Origin: Pachypanchax playfairii
Taxonomy: Eukaryota; Chordata; Actinopteri; Cyprinodontiformes; Aplocheilidae
NCBI GenBank assembly: GCA_006937955.1
Contig: SSNP01000151.1
Coordinates: forward strand, 645,410 to 709,409
Length of the DNA stretch: 64,000 nt
Direction of reading: 5' to 3'
This document shows positions 35,861-49,299 of this stretch, in pieces. The position numbers and the translations under genes were made by a program. The notes under the pieces were generated by a model. It was not told where the DNA came from and searched no databases. It was given only the letters and a program-made list of their open reading frames with translations. Each line of letters starts with the position of its first letter. The first letter of the stretch is position 1.

Positions 35861-37249
35861 AATCTCCACTCCTACAGTCAGCCTTCATTTATTCATAGCT
35901 GTTACACCATTTGCCAAATGGGCTTTCTAACTTTATTTAACGTTTTTGGGGGGTTGGAGCTACTTCAGCTCATTCCACTGATGTTGATCATGCTGCAGGT
36001 TCTTTACCTTTTTACAGAGAAAGTTACAATCTGAAATTGAAACAGTATTTTGAGTTTTGTTGGGAATGACTCAGATTTTAAGAATCAGATTAGAGGAAAG
36101 CACCTAAATTATATCTGACTGAATCTACTCTGATGTATCTGATTGGCACTGCTGAAGACGTGTGTTCCTGGAACCGGTTAGCCTCAGATTTTTTTTTTCA
36201 GGCAGAACCAAAGTGATTTGATATTGCCTGAAGCAAGACTCTTATCTCTCTTTCTGGACTTTCTGCACTTCACATTAATGTTTTTTTAACACTAATAATA
36301 TTTGAATGGCTCCACCACATATCTATGCCTCCATGTGGCGTTACCCGTAAGCCACTCCTCCTGAGTGATGAACATGCTCCTCATGTTTGTGACAAGTGGC
36401 AGCGGTACTGCAGAAACAGGATTATGCAAAAGGATGTTGTTGTTTTTTTAGATTTACCATCCTTATGATTCAAAAAGATGAATGGAAAATTAAAATAAAC
36501 AAGCTGTCTGCACAGGTAAAATACTTGAACATGTGTGAAACAGTGCAGCCAACTATGGAACTATAACCATTCTAGCACAAGAGAGACAGAAAAGCCAGTC
36601 AACGTCTGTTGATCTGTATTTTTCATGTTACTACTGTGGGAACTTCTAAAAAAGCAGAACGAAGGGAATGGCAGTCCTTATGTGGTAACCAGCTCAGCCT
36701 CTAGAGTTCTGATCTGTGGAGATTTTTTAGGATCATGTTTTCTCACATTCACCTGACCTTCTGTGAAATGACGACTGCTTTATTTTCCCTGTTAAACAAG
36801 TTGGCACCAGTTTGTTGAGAGGAAGGTGTGTTGGTTTCAGTATCAACAAATCATAACACTTGATTACTTGATTACTGTAGCTGCATCAGCTCCCAAAAAG
36901 GGAAGTAAAAGGTTGTTTTATATTTATCGTCATCCTTTTTTTTTTTGTACTTTAAAATATTTTAATCCCTGTGTTTCACTAGACAAAGTACAAAAACAAT
37001 AAATTATTGCTTTTTATTTACATTTTTTGTTTATTTGAAATTTATTGTCAGGAGCACATTAAACTCCAGATCATGCCATGTCATTAGGTTTGATGTGTTT
37101 GCAGGACATTTTATTCAGGCTTGTCTGTGTTTTTTTCTGCCACTTTTTCATTGTTATGCATTTTGCTATTGTCTTATTATTCTGGCTTTTCAGAGTCTGT
37201 CCTTGTGTATCATGTAAAGTTTATTTCACAGTACTATTACGGTCATACT
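35861..37249. other. Intergenic, nothing recognised
   Basis: AT-rich sequence without recognised genes or repeats. Confidence 0.4.
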
Positions 37250-37690
37250 GTAGTAGCACGGGTGGTTTGCAGTGAGAAGGTCCTGGGTTTAAAACCGGGT
37301 CGGGACCTCTCTGCATGGAGTTTCCATGTTCTCTTTGTGCATGTGTGGGTTTTCTCCAGGGACTCCAGTTTCCTCCTGAAGACCAAAAACATGCTTGAGG
37401 TTAAACAACAACTCTAAATTGACCCTAGGTGTGAGTGGTTGTTTGTCCACGTTGTTTATTCACAGGGTGACTGTGGTCTAATGGGCAAGTTACTGAACCC
37501 CAAACTGACCCCCGGGTGCTGTAACAAACGCAGCCCTCTGCTCCCCGCTTGGGGATGGATTAAATGTAGAGAATGAATTTCCCCTTTCCCCAAGAGGGAT
37601 CAATAAATCAATAAATCCACCTCTCGCCCAATGACTACTGGAGATAGACACCAGCTCCTTGTGACCCTGAACAGGAATAAGTGAGTTTAG
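37250..37690 (+). repeat. Interspersed repeat cluster with tRNA-like head
   Basis: The head GGGTTTAAAACCGGGTCGGG is followed by GCATGGAGTTTCCATGTTC, TGTGGGTTTTCTCCAGGGAC and AACTCTAAATTGACCCTAGG. From 37480 a second module ends in CAAGAGGGATCAATAAATC, and TGACCCTGAACAGGAATAAG closes the first family. The modules are interleaved, suggesting nested insertions. Confidence 0.6.
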
Positions 37691-37794
37691 ATGATGACTA
37701 TTTTATTTACTCCTCTCTGTCCGTGTTGTGTGTGTGTTTCACTTTCTATTTATTTTATGAGTTATACGTGGTGTGTACTTGTTTAGCATATTTT

Positions 37795-38095
37795 TAAGTC
37801 CGACTCCCAAAGCGCTTCACACTACAGTTTGTCATTCACACACATACTTATATGTGTGGTGGTGATAAACTACACACTGTAGCTGCCCTGGGACACACAC
37901 TGACAGAGACAAGGCTACCATTGCACTGGCACCACCGGACCCTCTGACTACCATGAAACAGGCAAGGTAGGTGAAATGCCTTGCCCAAGGACACACCAGC
38001 AAAGCAATCTTCTCTAGATATAGTGGGGATTCAAACCAGTGACCCTCCAGTTACCAGATGATCTGTTCTACTTCCTGAGCTACTGCCACCTTTGA
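37795..38095 (-). repeat. tRNA-derived SINE, minus orientation
   Basis: CAAAGCGCTTCACACTACAG, AGCTGCCCTGGGACACACAC, CTTGCCCAAGGACACACCAG and GATTCAAACCAGTGACCCTC (inverted B box) followed by CTGAGCTACTG (inverted A box) identify the same class as 10334-10583. Confidence 0.7.
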
Positions 38096-38153
38096 TCCCA
38101 GTGTTTCTTCTTCTGTCCTGATATTTTGCTTCAGTGTTCTTTATTTTTGTTAA

Positions 38154-38729
38154 AGAGGCCATTTCATACAAATTTCAGGACTTTGTGGTTATTTCTTAAG
38201 TATTAACCAGTAAAATGAAACATTTTATATCTAAAAAACGTCAGGAAACACTGATTAACAGACCTTTCAATCTGTCTGCATTAAAATTCGGGTGGTTCCA
38301 GCTTCTTCCGTTAGACTTCGAGCAGCAGCTCGTTCATATTCATTATTTGAATTTGCTGGACTCAGATTGGCTAACAAACTAGCCTATGAGAGCAAGGTAT
38401 ACTGTTTCCTGCCCCGCTGTGCATGGCAATGTCAGACGTTCTCTCTTCCTGTTTGCTACGTCTTATGCTCCAGCTTTTAGCCAGCAGCATGCTAGGTGTG
38501 GTTTCAACTGCGGGAGCTGCCGAATACTAACAAGCAAAGGAGTTGTGACGAAACAAATACAGGCTGTTCAGACTCAGGAGAACTCGGGTTTTATCGCCAC
38601 CTGCGTAGATTAAAATTGAAAGAGAAGTTGTTGACCTGTTTTCATACCCACTATGAAGGTAAGAACACCTGTGGAGCTAAAATATTCAACAGAAGCCTCA
38701 GAAAAAAAGTTTTTAATGGAAGGGCCTCT
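38154..38729 (-). mobile_element. TTAA-flanked AGAGGCC element, copy 4 (best preserved)
   Basis: TTAA at 38150-38153 and 38730-38733 flank ends AGAGGCCATTTCATACAAAT and AATGGAAGGGCCTCT. The element is 576 bp with no nested insertion. It is inverted relative to copy 1 and is the best copy for a consensus. It has no transposase. Confidence 0.8.
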
Positions 38730-39184
38730 TTAATGTTTATTCATTTTATCCAGTTTTTTTTTTACCTTCTCTGTATCTCTAGTTATTGTGTAATTTAGTT
38801 TCAGTTCTGTGATTTAAGTAATCTTTAGTATTTACTGCATTGTTTTTTCCATTGCCTTGTCTTCTGTTTTCCCTTTCCAAGTACTCACAGCTGTTTCTCG
38901 TTTGTTAATCACTCACCTGGACTTCAGTAATCAAGCTTCACGGTATTTCAAGCTCTCTGGTTCTTTGTGCTTGTACGTTGCTTGTGTTTTTGTTAGTTTT
39001 ACCGTGCTATATCATGTTGAGTCAAGTCAGGTTTTGTAAAGTTAAGCTTGTTAGTCTGCTTTTGTTTTGTATTTAGTTTATTAAGATCATCTTGGGGTTT
39101 GGCCACATTTCCACCACACCTTACAACATAGCTCCAAATATCAGTGGTTGTTTAATTTCCATGCATATTTTTTGCACCCATGTG

Positions 39185-39465
39185 TTTCTCTACAAGGTCA
39201 CTGCGCAAGAGGCACAATTTACCCAAGACTGGTTGCCAGTTGACAGCAGGGCAGCTTAGCGATGACAAATCATATACTCAAATGGGCTAATTCAGATTGA
39301 CCATAAACCTATTGCTCATGATTTAAGAGGAAACATCACAAAAATCACACATGCAGTGAAAGGATGTGCAAACTCCATGCAGAAAGGTCTCAACTGAATC
39401 TCAAACCAAAGACCTTTTTAATGTGAGGAAACAATGCTACTGCACCACCAAGCTGCCTGTCTATT
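39185..39465 (-). repeat. Interspersed repeat, inverted, family of 37250-37690
   Basis: GTGCAAACTCCATGCAGAAAG near 39368 and TGAATCTCAAACCAAAGACC are the inverted body and head of the repeat. The 5' part (39185-39300) carries GGTTGCCAGTTGACAGCAGG. Confidence 0.55.
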
Positions 39466-40502
39466 GGTTTGAACTTTAAAAGTACTGGGTCTCGTCATTG
39501 TAATGGTTGTAGCCTCAAATTGTTTCAAGGGATTTCAAATTAAAAGTCTTATTTGAATCTAAGTTTTTTTAATTTTTTTTTTTTTTTACATTTTTCCCCC
39601 TGAAGACAATCTCAGAATTCAGAGATAATGTCTTTCATCAATAGAGTCAAAGTTTTTCACATTTTTTCCCTCTAACAAAACATCTTTTTATTGGGCTGTT
39701 CAAAATTCTCCAGATTGAGTCATTACTAAGAAAAAATGCACTTATCCCCTGTATTTGTTTTCCTGTGTATTTGCTTCCCTGTAAAGCTACATATTGATTT
39801 GATATCTTTTACACATCAATGACCTTCCCTCTAAAAACATTTCAGTCTTACAGATCTGGAATTTGCCCTTCCAACACTGAGATCAGCACATGGCCCCCTA
39901 TACCAATTATATTAGCGTATGACCAGTGTTTTTCCATTTAAACTCCCATTTTATGCAGCTCTCTAAACTTAAGCTCACAAGATCTCAAGCTCTGTTCAAA
40001 TCCCCACTTCTCTCTGTATAAAAGCCTTTTGGCAATATCTGATACATTAATCACACATTTTTATTATTGTGGAGATCTTCTGACCCTGCTCGCCTTTTTT
40101 CATTTTTGTAATGCACTTTACAAAACTGATGTATTCAGTCACTCCTCTTTTTCCTCTCAAATGACAAATATTTTGGGGGTTTCATCACTGAATTATTAAA
40201 AGCTTTAGAGAATCCTCGGGAATCTCACCCTTCCTTTGTAGCAGCTGTCAGCTCTAAAAGCTAAGACTGAGCCAGCAATGCAGTTTAAAAGTACTACTTT
40301 GGCTCAGGAACGCTATCAAACCCATGCGCAGTATTTCCACTCCATCTATCAATGCAAGTAAAAACTTCTCTGGATGACTTTTTGCAAAGACTGCAGCTGA
40401 CCTCTGTTCCCACGCACCTGCAGACCTAATGAAACAAAGTAAGTGTGAACTATGGATAGACCGATATTTGGCCTATTTCTATATATCAGCCTCAGCCTAG
40501 GT
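39466..40502. other. Intergenic, nothing recognised
   Basis: AT-rich sequence with a T-run near 39578. No gene was recognised. Confidence 0.35.
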
Positions 40503-41320
40503 TCTCTATTGGACTCAGATCTGGTGACTGTGGAGACCATTTGAGTACAGTAAGCTCATTGTCATGTTCAAGAAACCAGTCTGAGATGATTCCAGCTTTA
40601 TGACATGGTGCATTATCCTGCTGGAAGTAGTCTTCAGAAAATGGTACATTGTGGTCATAAAGGGATGGACATGGTCAGCAACAATACTCAAATAGGTTTT
40701 GGCATTGCAACGATGCTCAATTGGTACTAAAGGGCCAAAGATTTGCCAAGAAAATATTCCCCACACCATTACACCACCACCACCAGCCTGAACTGTTGAT
40801 ACAAGGCAGGATGGATCCATGCTTTCATGTTGTTGACGCCAAATTCTGACCCTACCATCCGAATGTCGCAGCAGAAATCAAGACTCATCAACATTTCTCC
40901 AATCTTCTATTGTCTAATTTTGGTGAGTCTGTGCGAATTGTAGCCTCAGTTTCCTGTTCTGAGCTGAAAGGAGTGGCACCAGGTGTGCTCTTCTGCTGCT
41001 GTCGCCCATCTGCCTCAAGTTTCGATGTGTTGTGTGTTCAGAGATGCTCTTCTGCATACCTTGGTTGTAACGAGTGGTTATTTGAGTTACTGTTGCCTTT
41101 CTATCAGCTCAAACCAGTCTGGCTGTTCTCATCTGACCCCTGGCATCAACAAGGCATTTTCACCCACAGAACTGCTGCTCACTGGATATTTTTCCTTTTT
41201 TCGGACCAGAGAGACCAACCCTAGAGATAGTTGTGCATGAAAATCCCAGTAGATCAGCAGTTTCTGAAATACTCAGACCAGCACCAACAACCATTCCACG
41301 TTCAAAGTCACTTAAATTAC
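40503..41320 (-). pseudogene. Decayed DD36E Tc1/mariner copy lacking both ends
   Basis: On the minus strand it follows the transposase at 19858-20898 from GGTAATTTAAGTGACTTTGA (about residue 5) to the SPDLNPIE block, where homology stops. It carries deletions and frameshifts; MDPSCLVSTVQAGGGGVMVWG is still legible, and the second catalytic region is shifted. Both 29-bp inverted repeats are absent, so it cannot be mobilised as is. Confidence 0.85.
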
Positions 41321-42203
41321 CAAAGGCTTACTTACAGCACTAAATATCATCATTAACATTAGAAAAACTAATACAGGTCCACCTCTGTGAACCACTTACA
41401 ACTTTTTAAAAATCATTCTCAAGCTTCAAACTTAAAATATATATAATTTTTTTAACATTAGCAAGGATTCAAACATACTGACTTTTTGCTAGTTTATGCC
41501 AAACAAAGGCTTATGTTATTTACTATTATTATTTTTATTTTATTTGAACACGACATACCACAAAACTTGTAATCTAATCAGTTTTTTTACAGCTGTCAAA
41601 GGAACATATTTATATGGCATCTTATGCTAAATCAGGGGAAGATAGGTATATATTTTGAATGTTTTTCCTGAGTGTATTTAGACTAAATGCTGTGGGGTCT
41701 TAAAAGGATTGCACACTGAGCTTGCTGTCCCTCACCCCTCCTCACCCTTCCTTACCTTCTTTTTGTATTTCAAGGCCCCCGATAAGCTGCGACTTGTTTG
41801 TGCATCTGCTGGAGCTGCTTGTTCAATCTCTACAGAGAAGCTTTGTCAATATTCGTGAAGCTGTAACTCACTGAAATGTTGAATAGTTCAATAATGCTTC
41901 TGTGACAAGAGAACACTTCCACACAAGCACTAGCAAACACACGTGCACGCTCATGCTTTTACAATACATGTAAAAAAAATTTTTTAGAAAAAACAGGTGA
42001 AAGAAAAAAAGGGAAGAAAATTCAAAACAGATACAAACAGAATTTGAACAAAAGCTCTCCTTTAACAAAAACATTAAATAGGTTGGAAAATTAAATAAAG
42101 CTGGTAAATAAGAGATTATTTATTTAAAATAAACCAGAGCCTAAATTAACCCAATAATCATTATTGAGTCAATAATCTTGTTTGTGCTGTAATTTTTTTC
42201 TTG
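41321..42203. other. Intergenic, nothing recognised
   Basis: AT-rich sequence without recognised features. Confidence 0.4.
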
Positions 42204-42332
42204 TTTAATTTTATTTAATTTTATTTAATTTTATTTAATTTTATTTAATTTTATTTAATTTTATTTAATTTTATTTTATTTTATTTTATTTTATTTTATT
42301 TTATTTTATTTTATTTTATTTTATTTTATTTT
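42204..42332 (+). repeat. TTTTATTTAA decamer array passing into a TTTTA pentamer array
   Basis: About seven copies of the ten-base unit TTTTATTTAA are followed by about eleven copies of TTTTA without interruption. Confidence 0.85.
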
Positions 42333-42887
42333 GCTTTTCTTTGAGTATTTTAGTTGACTGCATGTAATCTGGATGTAACTTTCTCACAGTTATCTTGAGG
42401 TTACAGTTTTACATGGCGAGTGGATGGATTTCCCCCTTTTTATCAGTGATATTATCTCTAAGTCAACAAAACATTCCTGTGATTTCTTCACATGTGCCAT
42501 CAAACACCAGCCGACTAAGACTTCTGGATGGCTGAAACAAATGTTTGGTAGTGTTTTCAAAATGCTATTTAACTTCAGTGTTGTGTGAACAGCACTTTGT
42601 TTCTCTTGTCCTGAGGGAATTTGTTTCATCAGCACTGACAGGCAGCTCATGTAATCAGATCTGGATGCTCTGCAGCCTGCTCTGAATCAAGGCTTGGCGC
42701 TGGATTTTTGTTTATCATCTACACCAAAATGTGTGCTTACCTAAAATGGAACAATTTATATATCAATTAAAATATGTATTTAGCTGATCTGATTGGACTG
42801 AAACACTGGACTGAAAGATTTATTCATGGGAATTCCTTTCCTGTTCTCTTTCTCTTTTTCCCCCACCTTGTTGGAGTCACTGACCCA

Positions 42888-42888
<1 letters not shown>

Positions 42889-42954
<66 letters not shown>
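42889..42954 (+). repeat. AC dinucleotide microsatellite
   Basis: Thirty-three perfect AC units. Confidence 0.95.
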
Positions 42955-42957
<3 letters not shown>

Positions 42958-43949
42958 TTTTTTTCTGTGTCCTTCTGTTGATTGAACTCTTTCCAGCACA
43001 AAGGGCTGGACTCCCTGTCAAGCTTCTAAATTCTGCTTCTCAGATTTGATTAAAGCAGCTGAAACATAAAACTCTCTCTGTGTGTGTCCACTTTAAATCA
43101 CTCAGGCTCACACACAAGTAAAATTACACAGCATCCCACCAGGGTAAAAACATCCACACATACACATGTACATGCTTCCCCAAGTGTGCATCCTCTAAAT
43201 CTCTGCTGCTGAACAGCAGAACATCTTTCACATTGTGGCCAGTTTAACAAAGTACAGGATGAACTTAAGTTAAACAAGCAACTAAAGCATCTGGAAAGCT
43301 TTGACCTCAACTAAATAAACAAGTGGGAATAGTCCAGTAGTGCCCTGTGATGTGCAGGGTGTAGTCTGCATCTTGTCCAACGACTTTCTGGAGAGAGACA
43401 TTAGTCCTCCCCCTTGACAATCCAGTGAGTGGGTACAGAAGACGGATGCATGAACAAAGCAGATCTTGTGTACTTATGTCCCGGTCACAGAACAGTCGGG
43501 CGTGTCCAGAGGGGTGGCCCAGGGGGGCATGGACCACCCTTCCAATTAGACTGGCCACCCCAATGCTACCCCCAAGATGAGACAATCAAATTCAATCAAT
43601 ACTTTTACATTAATGAAAGAAAATGATTAATGAAAGTATATCATTGACATTGTGCTTTGACTGATTTTTATTTCATTTTAGAGACACAAAATTTATGACA
43701 AACACTCTATAATTATGTAAAAGCTAGATATTTTTAAGGTTATGGGCCTGTTAGAATGACCTTCAGTGGCTTGACATAAACAGAAGGCTTGATACAGGGA
43801 GACGATGCAGACCAACAAGGTGTTTATTGCCACCAATGCCTTAGTGCCAGGACATACAAAAGAAAACCCTGTTCAGCGGGTCTGGTGCCATTTCAGTAGT
43901 GGTACTATATCATGAAGTCAGCAGTTAGGAAAGCAAAAAAACAAAATCC
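42955..43949. other. Intergenic; possible unclassified repeat at its right end
   Basis: No gene recognised. From about 43795, GACGATGCAGACCAACAAGG and TGTTTATTGCCACCAATGCC look like part of a dispersed repeat that continues beyond the hAT element, but I cannot name it. Confidence 0.35.
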
Positions 43950-43957
43950 CTCATGAC

Positions 43958-44673
43958 TAGTGATGAGAAAAATGAAGCAAGGCACCGGAGCTTGTCTCGA
44001 GCAAAAGTGGGCGTGCCAAATGGAGCCCCGCTTCGAGCCCTAATCAGGAAGGGGAAAACCATGTGACCGAGGCCTCAGTTTGTGCGGGTGACATCACTGG
44101 CTTGGCCAGCGTGTCGCTTCTTCATAAACTGTGGTGTTGTTGGCGTTTGGAGAGAGTTAGTGAGTTGAACTCAACCCAGAAACCTTGGAGAAACATTTGT
44201 TTTTAAATAAAAATAAGTAAAACTATTCACTTGTTGGAAACCTTTATTGGAATTTACTTTATTCCTTTGACCTACAAAGGCTTTTCACATAAAACTATGA
44301 TATCTGTGCGAGTACTGTGGTTTTATTATTGTTTATTTTATTCCTTTTATTCTTATTGTTCCATTTTTACATTTTTTGTTTCCATTCAGCTTAAATTTAA
44401 CTAAAGGTAATTTTATTTTATATTTCACTTTTGCACAAAAGGAGAGCTGTACCCCCAATTTCATTGTGCCTCCATACTTTGTAGTACTGTGAAATGATAA
44501 AGACTGTCTAGAAGAGGCTACTGTGTATAGCATGCTCTGTAATACATTAAATCATCCAGCAGATGGAAGTGTCTTGAAGCACTTAGGTGAGGCCTCGAGT
44601 AGTGAGCCATTTATTAACACAATATGTAGGAACGCCACGTTGTTTCATGGGGCTTCATTTTTTCCCATCACTG
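43958..44673. mobile_element. hAT derivative with 8-bp target duplication
   Basis: The ends TAGTGATGAGAAAAATGAAGC and GCTTCATTTTTTCCCATCACTG are inverted repeats, flanked by CTCATGAC on both sides (43950-43957 and 44674-44681). An identical 8-bp duplication and CAGTG-type ends identify the hAT superfamily. The 716-bp interior has no transposase. Confidence 0.9.
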
Positions 44674-44681
44674 CTCATGAC

Positions 44682-47600
44682 TCTAACTGACATCCTTTTA
44701 TACCTTATGCCCCACCTACTTAACAGACCCACCAAAACAGAGGTAACAACACTATTGACATTTATAAAAATATTTACAACTGACCAAATTAATATTTAAA
44801 TACTCCCACTTACAATTATTTTACTGGAGAATATACTTATTAACAACACATCCCACCTGTTAGAGTGAGCTGCAAACACTAACTTTAAAACATAAACTTC
44901 CTTCCACCCCCCATTCAATCAATACTTGGTCTCTTCTGGAACCTTTAAAAGGTGGTTCAAGAGCCTGGGGACTCTTTAAGCCTGAACACACCAGGACAAG
45001 AAAGAGACAAAGTAAGTGTTCTGCACCACATTCACATTCCAATGAAACTATAAATTCAATAACTTACAACAACAAGCGCTTCAACATTACTTATTAAATT
45101 TCACATCTCTTTCAACATTGTTTTCTCTACAGGACAGGTCTTCCACAGTACCAGCTGAGAAGCAACTGCCACAGCTCAGATCAAACAATAAAATGTTTAA
45201 TTCCTTTGCAGTGTGAATATTTATTCCTGTAACTTATCAAATCAATAAATAACAATACAAGTAATGAAGACCTTCATTACAGGGCCCATCTACATGTACT
45301 ACCCTTTTGGAAATCTGTACCTCTACCTCCCCCCCCCCAACAAAGATTTTCTAGACACGCCCCTGAGAACAGTGTATTTTAAAGACCAATGACATGTAGT
45401 TTGAAAGGCCTGATATTTAGTTCACTCTTTTATAATAAGCTCTTTCTACTGTAGTTCCATGTGAATCATTTTAACCAGCATTTAAATACCTAATGTTTTG
45501 TTTTGTATTCTTAAACTCTGAGACAATATCAAGCAAAATGTATTTGGCCATAAAGAGACAGATTTCACTGATCCAACAGCAGTTTTATGGTTGGATCAAT
45601 AACAAACACAAATATAATTTCATTGGAAAACTGGCATGACAGCTGTTTGTAAATGAGAAAGTGTCTTTCATCAAACCTGAAGAATAAAATCATCGAGATA
45701 AGCTAAAACCCAAACACTGGCTACTTAGATGTAGTGACCAGTGTTAACAACCAATATGTTGCATATGGTCATTTACCAACACTCTAAACCCAATCTGGGG
45801 TTGCCTGTTTAAATTTCATCACATAATTCCAGTAAAATAATTGGATTTTCAGATGAATCATCGCGGGTATTTGCAAAATGCAAAACCACCAGTTTCAGGA
45901 ACAAACAAACAAGCAGTAACTGCAGGACAATAAACAATAGTTTTGGTTCTGAATGTTGATGAAAAATAATGTGAGATTTTTTTGGCGCTACAGGGAATCA
46001 ATATATCGACCACATAGGATTCTCCATCTTCACATGAAAGCAGTTTTATTCACTGATCACTGCTGACATCTAGTGAACATTTGTGAAATATGCAGTTGTA
46101 AAGTGTTAATTTCAAACTCAACTCAGAACCTGAGGAAGTACTTTTGTACTTTCTTTTGTCTTTTTTCAGTTTTATTTGACCAGGACGGTCCCATTGAGAC
46201 AGAGTATCTGTTTTTCACTGGTGTCCTGAGACATACATTTTTTAATTAGGGTTTCAAACATGGTTGAATCAGTAGGTCAGGATTGGAAAATGTAATTGTG
46301 CAAAATAGGATGTAACATTACTATTTTCATTATCCACTTATAGCATACCACTTAATATATTTAGTTTATTTTGAGTATTCTGAATCTTGATTTTAACTTT
46401 TGATCAGTTTCCTTGTAAGACAAACAAATGTCACTCTCCTAAATTGCCGCTGCATGTTCCCTGAAAGTGAATTTATCTTTATTTTCAATTAGAAAATGTA
46501 AATTATATTTCACAAAATACATATATCTGCATGCTAAATCCTGTTTTTCAATATTTCAAAAAAAAGAGCAACACAAGCTTTTTTTTTCTGACCATTTTAT
46601 TCCTGTCAGTAGTTTGTTGCCTGTCAGTTCTTTACAATTATTTTCAAGTATGAAGAAAAAGAAAAGACATTAAGAAACTGCTTTTGTTGTGAAAATATAC
46701 GACTTGATCGACATGTAGTAGTGCATATATTTCAGCCAGCATCAAATAAAGTATATAGTTTCTAACAAAACAAGAGAGTCGTGTAATTCTGTCAGTTAAA
46801 AATATGCGGGTCTCCTCTTTCATCAAAACCCCATATGAGTCACCAAGTGGGAGGAGATTCAGCAGAACATTAAAAGCCTCTGGAAAACAGAACATGCGCC
46901 ATAAAACCTTCTGAAAGGTCACAAATATAACAGAAAAAAAATTCTAATCATTGTAGCTTTGTCCATAGACACAACAGTATGTGTTACCTGGAACATCCGG
47001 GTACTTGCATGGGTTTGAGGTAAGCCACAGTGACACCTGCTGGTCAAACTCAATACTGAATCAGCATCATCAATGTGTGGCCATCTCCCAGACAGACATC
47101 CGAAATCTTGTAAACCTTAATTTATAAAGTATTAGAAATGACTTGGTAGGAATTAATATTTAATTCAAAAAACTGTTAAACGGCCACAATCAATACTGTG
47201 CTTTTGATTTTTATTGTCAAATAAATCATGCAGTAATGAGTGCTGCAGGGGAAAAGTTTCATTTTCAGTATTTCAAGTGTGGTAGTAAACTGATGCATAC
47301 CCGAAGTAAAATTATTCCTCACCTTGTAATCACACTAAATTATATTGTATTAAATCCGCTTGTTTATAGAGCTCTTCCCCTTCAACGGTTCTTTCTGTAC
47401 AGAATTATAAAAGATTAGAGATTTGAAACGGGTTCAAAGAGATACAAACGTCATGAGCAGCAGATTTATACGCATTTTGTCCATTTGGTGGTCGGTCCAC
47501 CCAAAATACAAGGTCTGGAAACCAGAACCCAAACTGCAAACGTGACGGGTTGCATGAATAACATTACCGTAAACCTCATAGAAGATTCAGCATTCCGGCA

Positions 47601-47820
47601 AAACAGGACCTGTCTTCGTTTGAGGTCTGAGTGTAAACTGGCTTGTGTGAACAACACAGCCATATAACATCATGTCTGCGTTGCTTTGTTACAAGAATAA
47701 CAAACAAACAAACAAACACATAACAAATATATATACATGGAAACGTGAAAAATAGTGTGTAATATGCAAAATTAAGAACACAGAAACAAACTAAATTATC
47801 ACTTTTAGTGAAAACTCTTG
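44682..47820. other. Intergenic, no gene recognised
   Basis: AT-rich sequence. The stretch 44690-45370, with CTTTAAGCCTGAACACACC and a C-run at 45331-45339, may be an unclassified dispersed repeat. The rest shows nothing recognisable. Confidence 0.35.
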
Positions 47821-47824
47821 CAGT

Positions 47825-48900
47825 ACTTTTTTTCCCCTTAAATAAACTTTATTTTAACAACACAATACAATAGATACAGAAAACACATGTGCAACCTGAA
47901 CAAGAAATACTACAAACAGGCCAGAGGGTTATAACATACTGCAATATAAAAAATTATAAAAAAATAACATAATTTATAAAAAATAAAAATAAATAAATTC
48001 ACTAAAACATATGCAGTTCCTTCAGAAGTTGGAATGTTCTTAAAGCCTTCGTGTTCTGCACGCACTCCGTTGTTTTGTAATACAATTCCAAGTCCAGATA
48101 AAACATTTTAAAACAAGGATGTGAATTATACCATTTGTGAATATGGAATTTTCCAAGGATGATAAACAGTTATTTAACATACATTTCTTTTTTGGACAAA
48201 CTATGGAAATCAAACAACATGACATCAAAAATGTTGATACTGATGTTGATTTTCAATTTTGTGACAATGAACTCTTCTAATTCAGACTAAAATTTCTTGG
48301 TGTAGATACAATGATAAATGAAATGTTGTTTCTCTACTTGATTGGCAGAATATACAAGACTCCTCCATATTTATTTTAAATCGTTTAAGTGTATCTTTAA
48401 CATGGTAAATCTGATGCAAGATTTTAAATTAAACCTCTTTAATTTTATTATTTATACAATATTTATGGATTGTAGTATTAGCCTTTTCCCAATTTAGATA
48501 ACCCACAGTTGAATACCAAATGAACTTTGCAGTTGTCTGTCTGGGACTGAACAAGAAATTTGGTTTCTAATATATTTATTGGTACATCTTTCCCTTGTAA
48601 TCTCTACATCTCCAATAAAAATTATATTAGTTTCAGCACTATTATCTTCAAATGACACGTATTTTAGAATTTGAAGTGAACCTGCAGGGATTGCATCAAA
48701 TACCACTGCTTATTCTTTCGGCGTCACTGGGAAATTGAAGTACAGAAGAAATTCTGCATATGACATTAGAAAACCATTTTTATTCAGTAACTGACCTACC
48801 AACATGATTCCTCTATCAAACCATGGCTGATAAAACAAGGACTTCTTTTTATAGAGGATATCTAACTCTTTCAATACTGGAAATTAAAAAAGAGACGCTG
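47825..48900 (-). pseudogene. L1-like LINE ORF2 C-terminal fragment
   Basis: Read on the minus strand, blocks include AIPAGSLQILK, IGDVEITRERCTNKYIRN, FKILHQIYHVKDTLKRF and an ESCIFC...TTFHLS part that resembles the zinc-binding segment downstream of the reverse transcriptase in fish L1-type elements. Frameshifts and stops break it. The minus-strand 3' end falls near 47830 beside an AATAAACTTTATT-like tail. Confidence 0.65.
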
Positions 48901-49299
48901 TGAAGTTGCTTTTAAATGTGGTAAATTTATTTCTAAAGACACCTGATAATATATAATATGTGAGTACAAGTGGATTTATGAAGCCTGAAACAATAATCAG
49001 TCATTGTCAGTGATGCAAAACAGCTCATTGCAGCTTCTGAAAAATACGTCTTGCAAATAGCTCTATCATTGGAAAAAAAATATTTACTTAAAGATAATCT
49101 TTAAACGCAAATATTTCCTTTCATCCCTGGCTTATACATGAAAAAACTGGCTTGAGTTAGTAATAATGAATATCAGTTTTTTTTTAATAGTTTTTACTGC
49201 TGGGCTGTAAAAGCTGATTCAGTTACAGACACTGTAGTTTATGTAACACGTTTGAGGAAACAACCAAAAAAGCGTGAGTAGAGAATGCTGCTGCGCATT

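Noticed and set aside
35716..36034. WMDGWMDG and SIHPSIHP repeat proteins
   Set aside because: They are translations of the GGAT microsatellite.
40910..41240. Plus-strand open frames of 85-104 codons
   Set aside because: They are antisense to the decayed DD36E transposase; the real homology is on the minus strand.
42204..42954. CRISPR-like regularly spaced repeats
   Set aside because: The repeats are simple tandem arrays with no unique spacers, and the DNA is vertebrate nuclear sequence.
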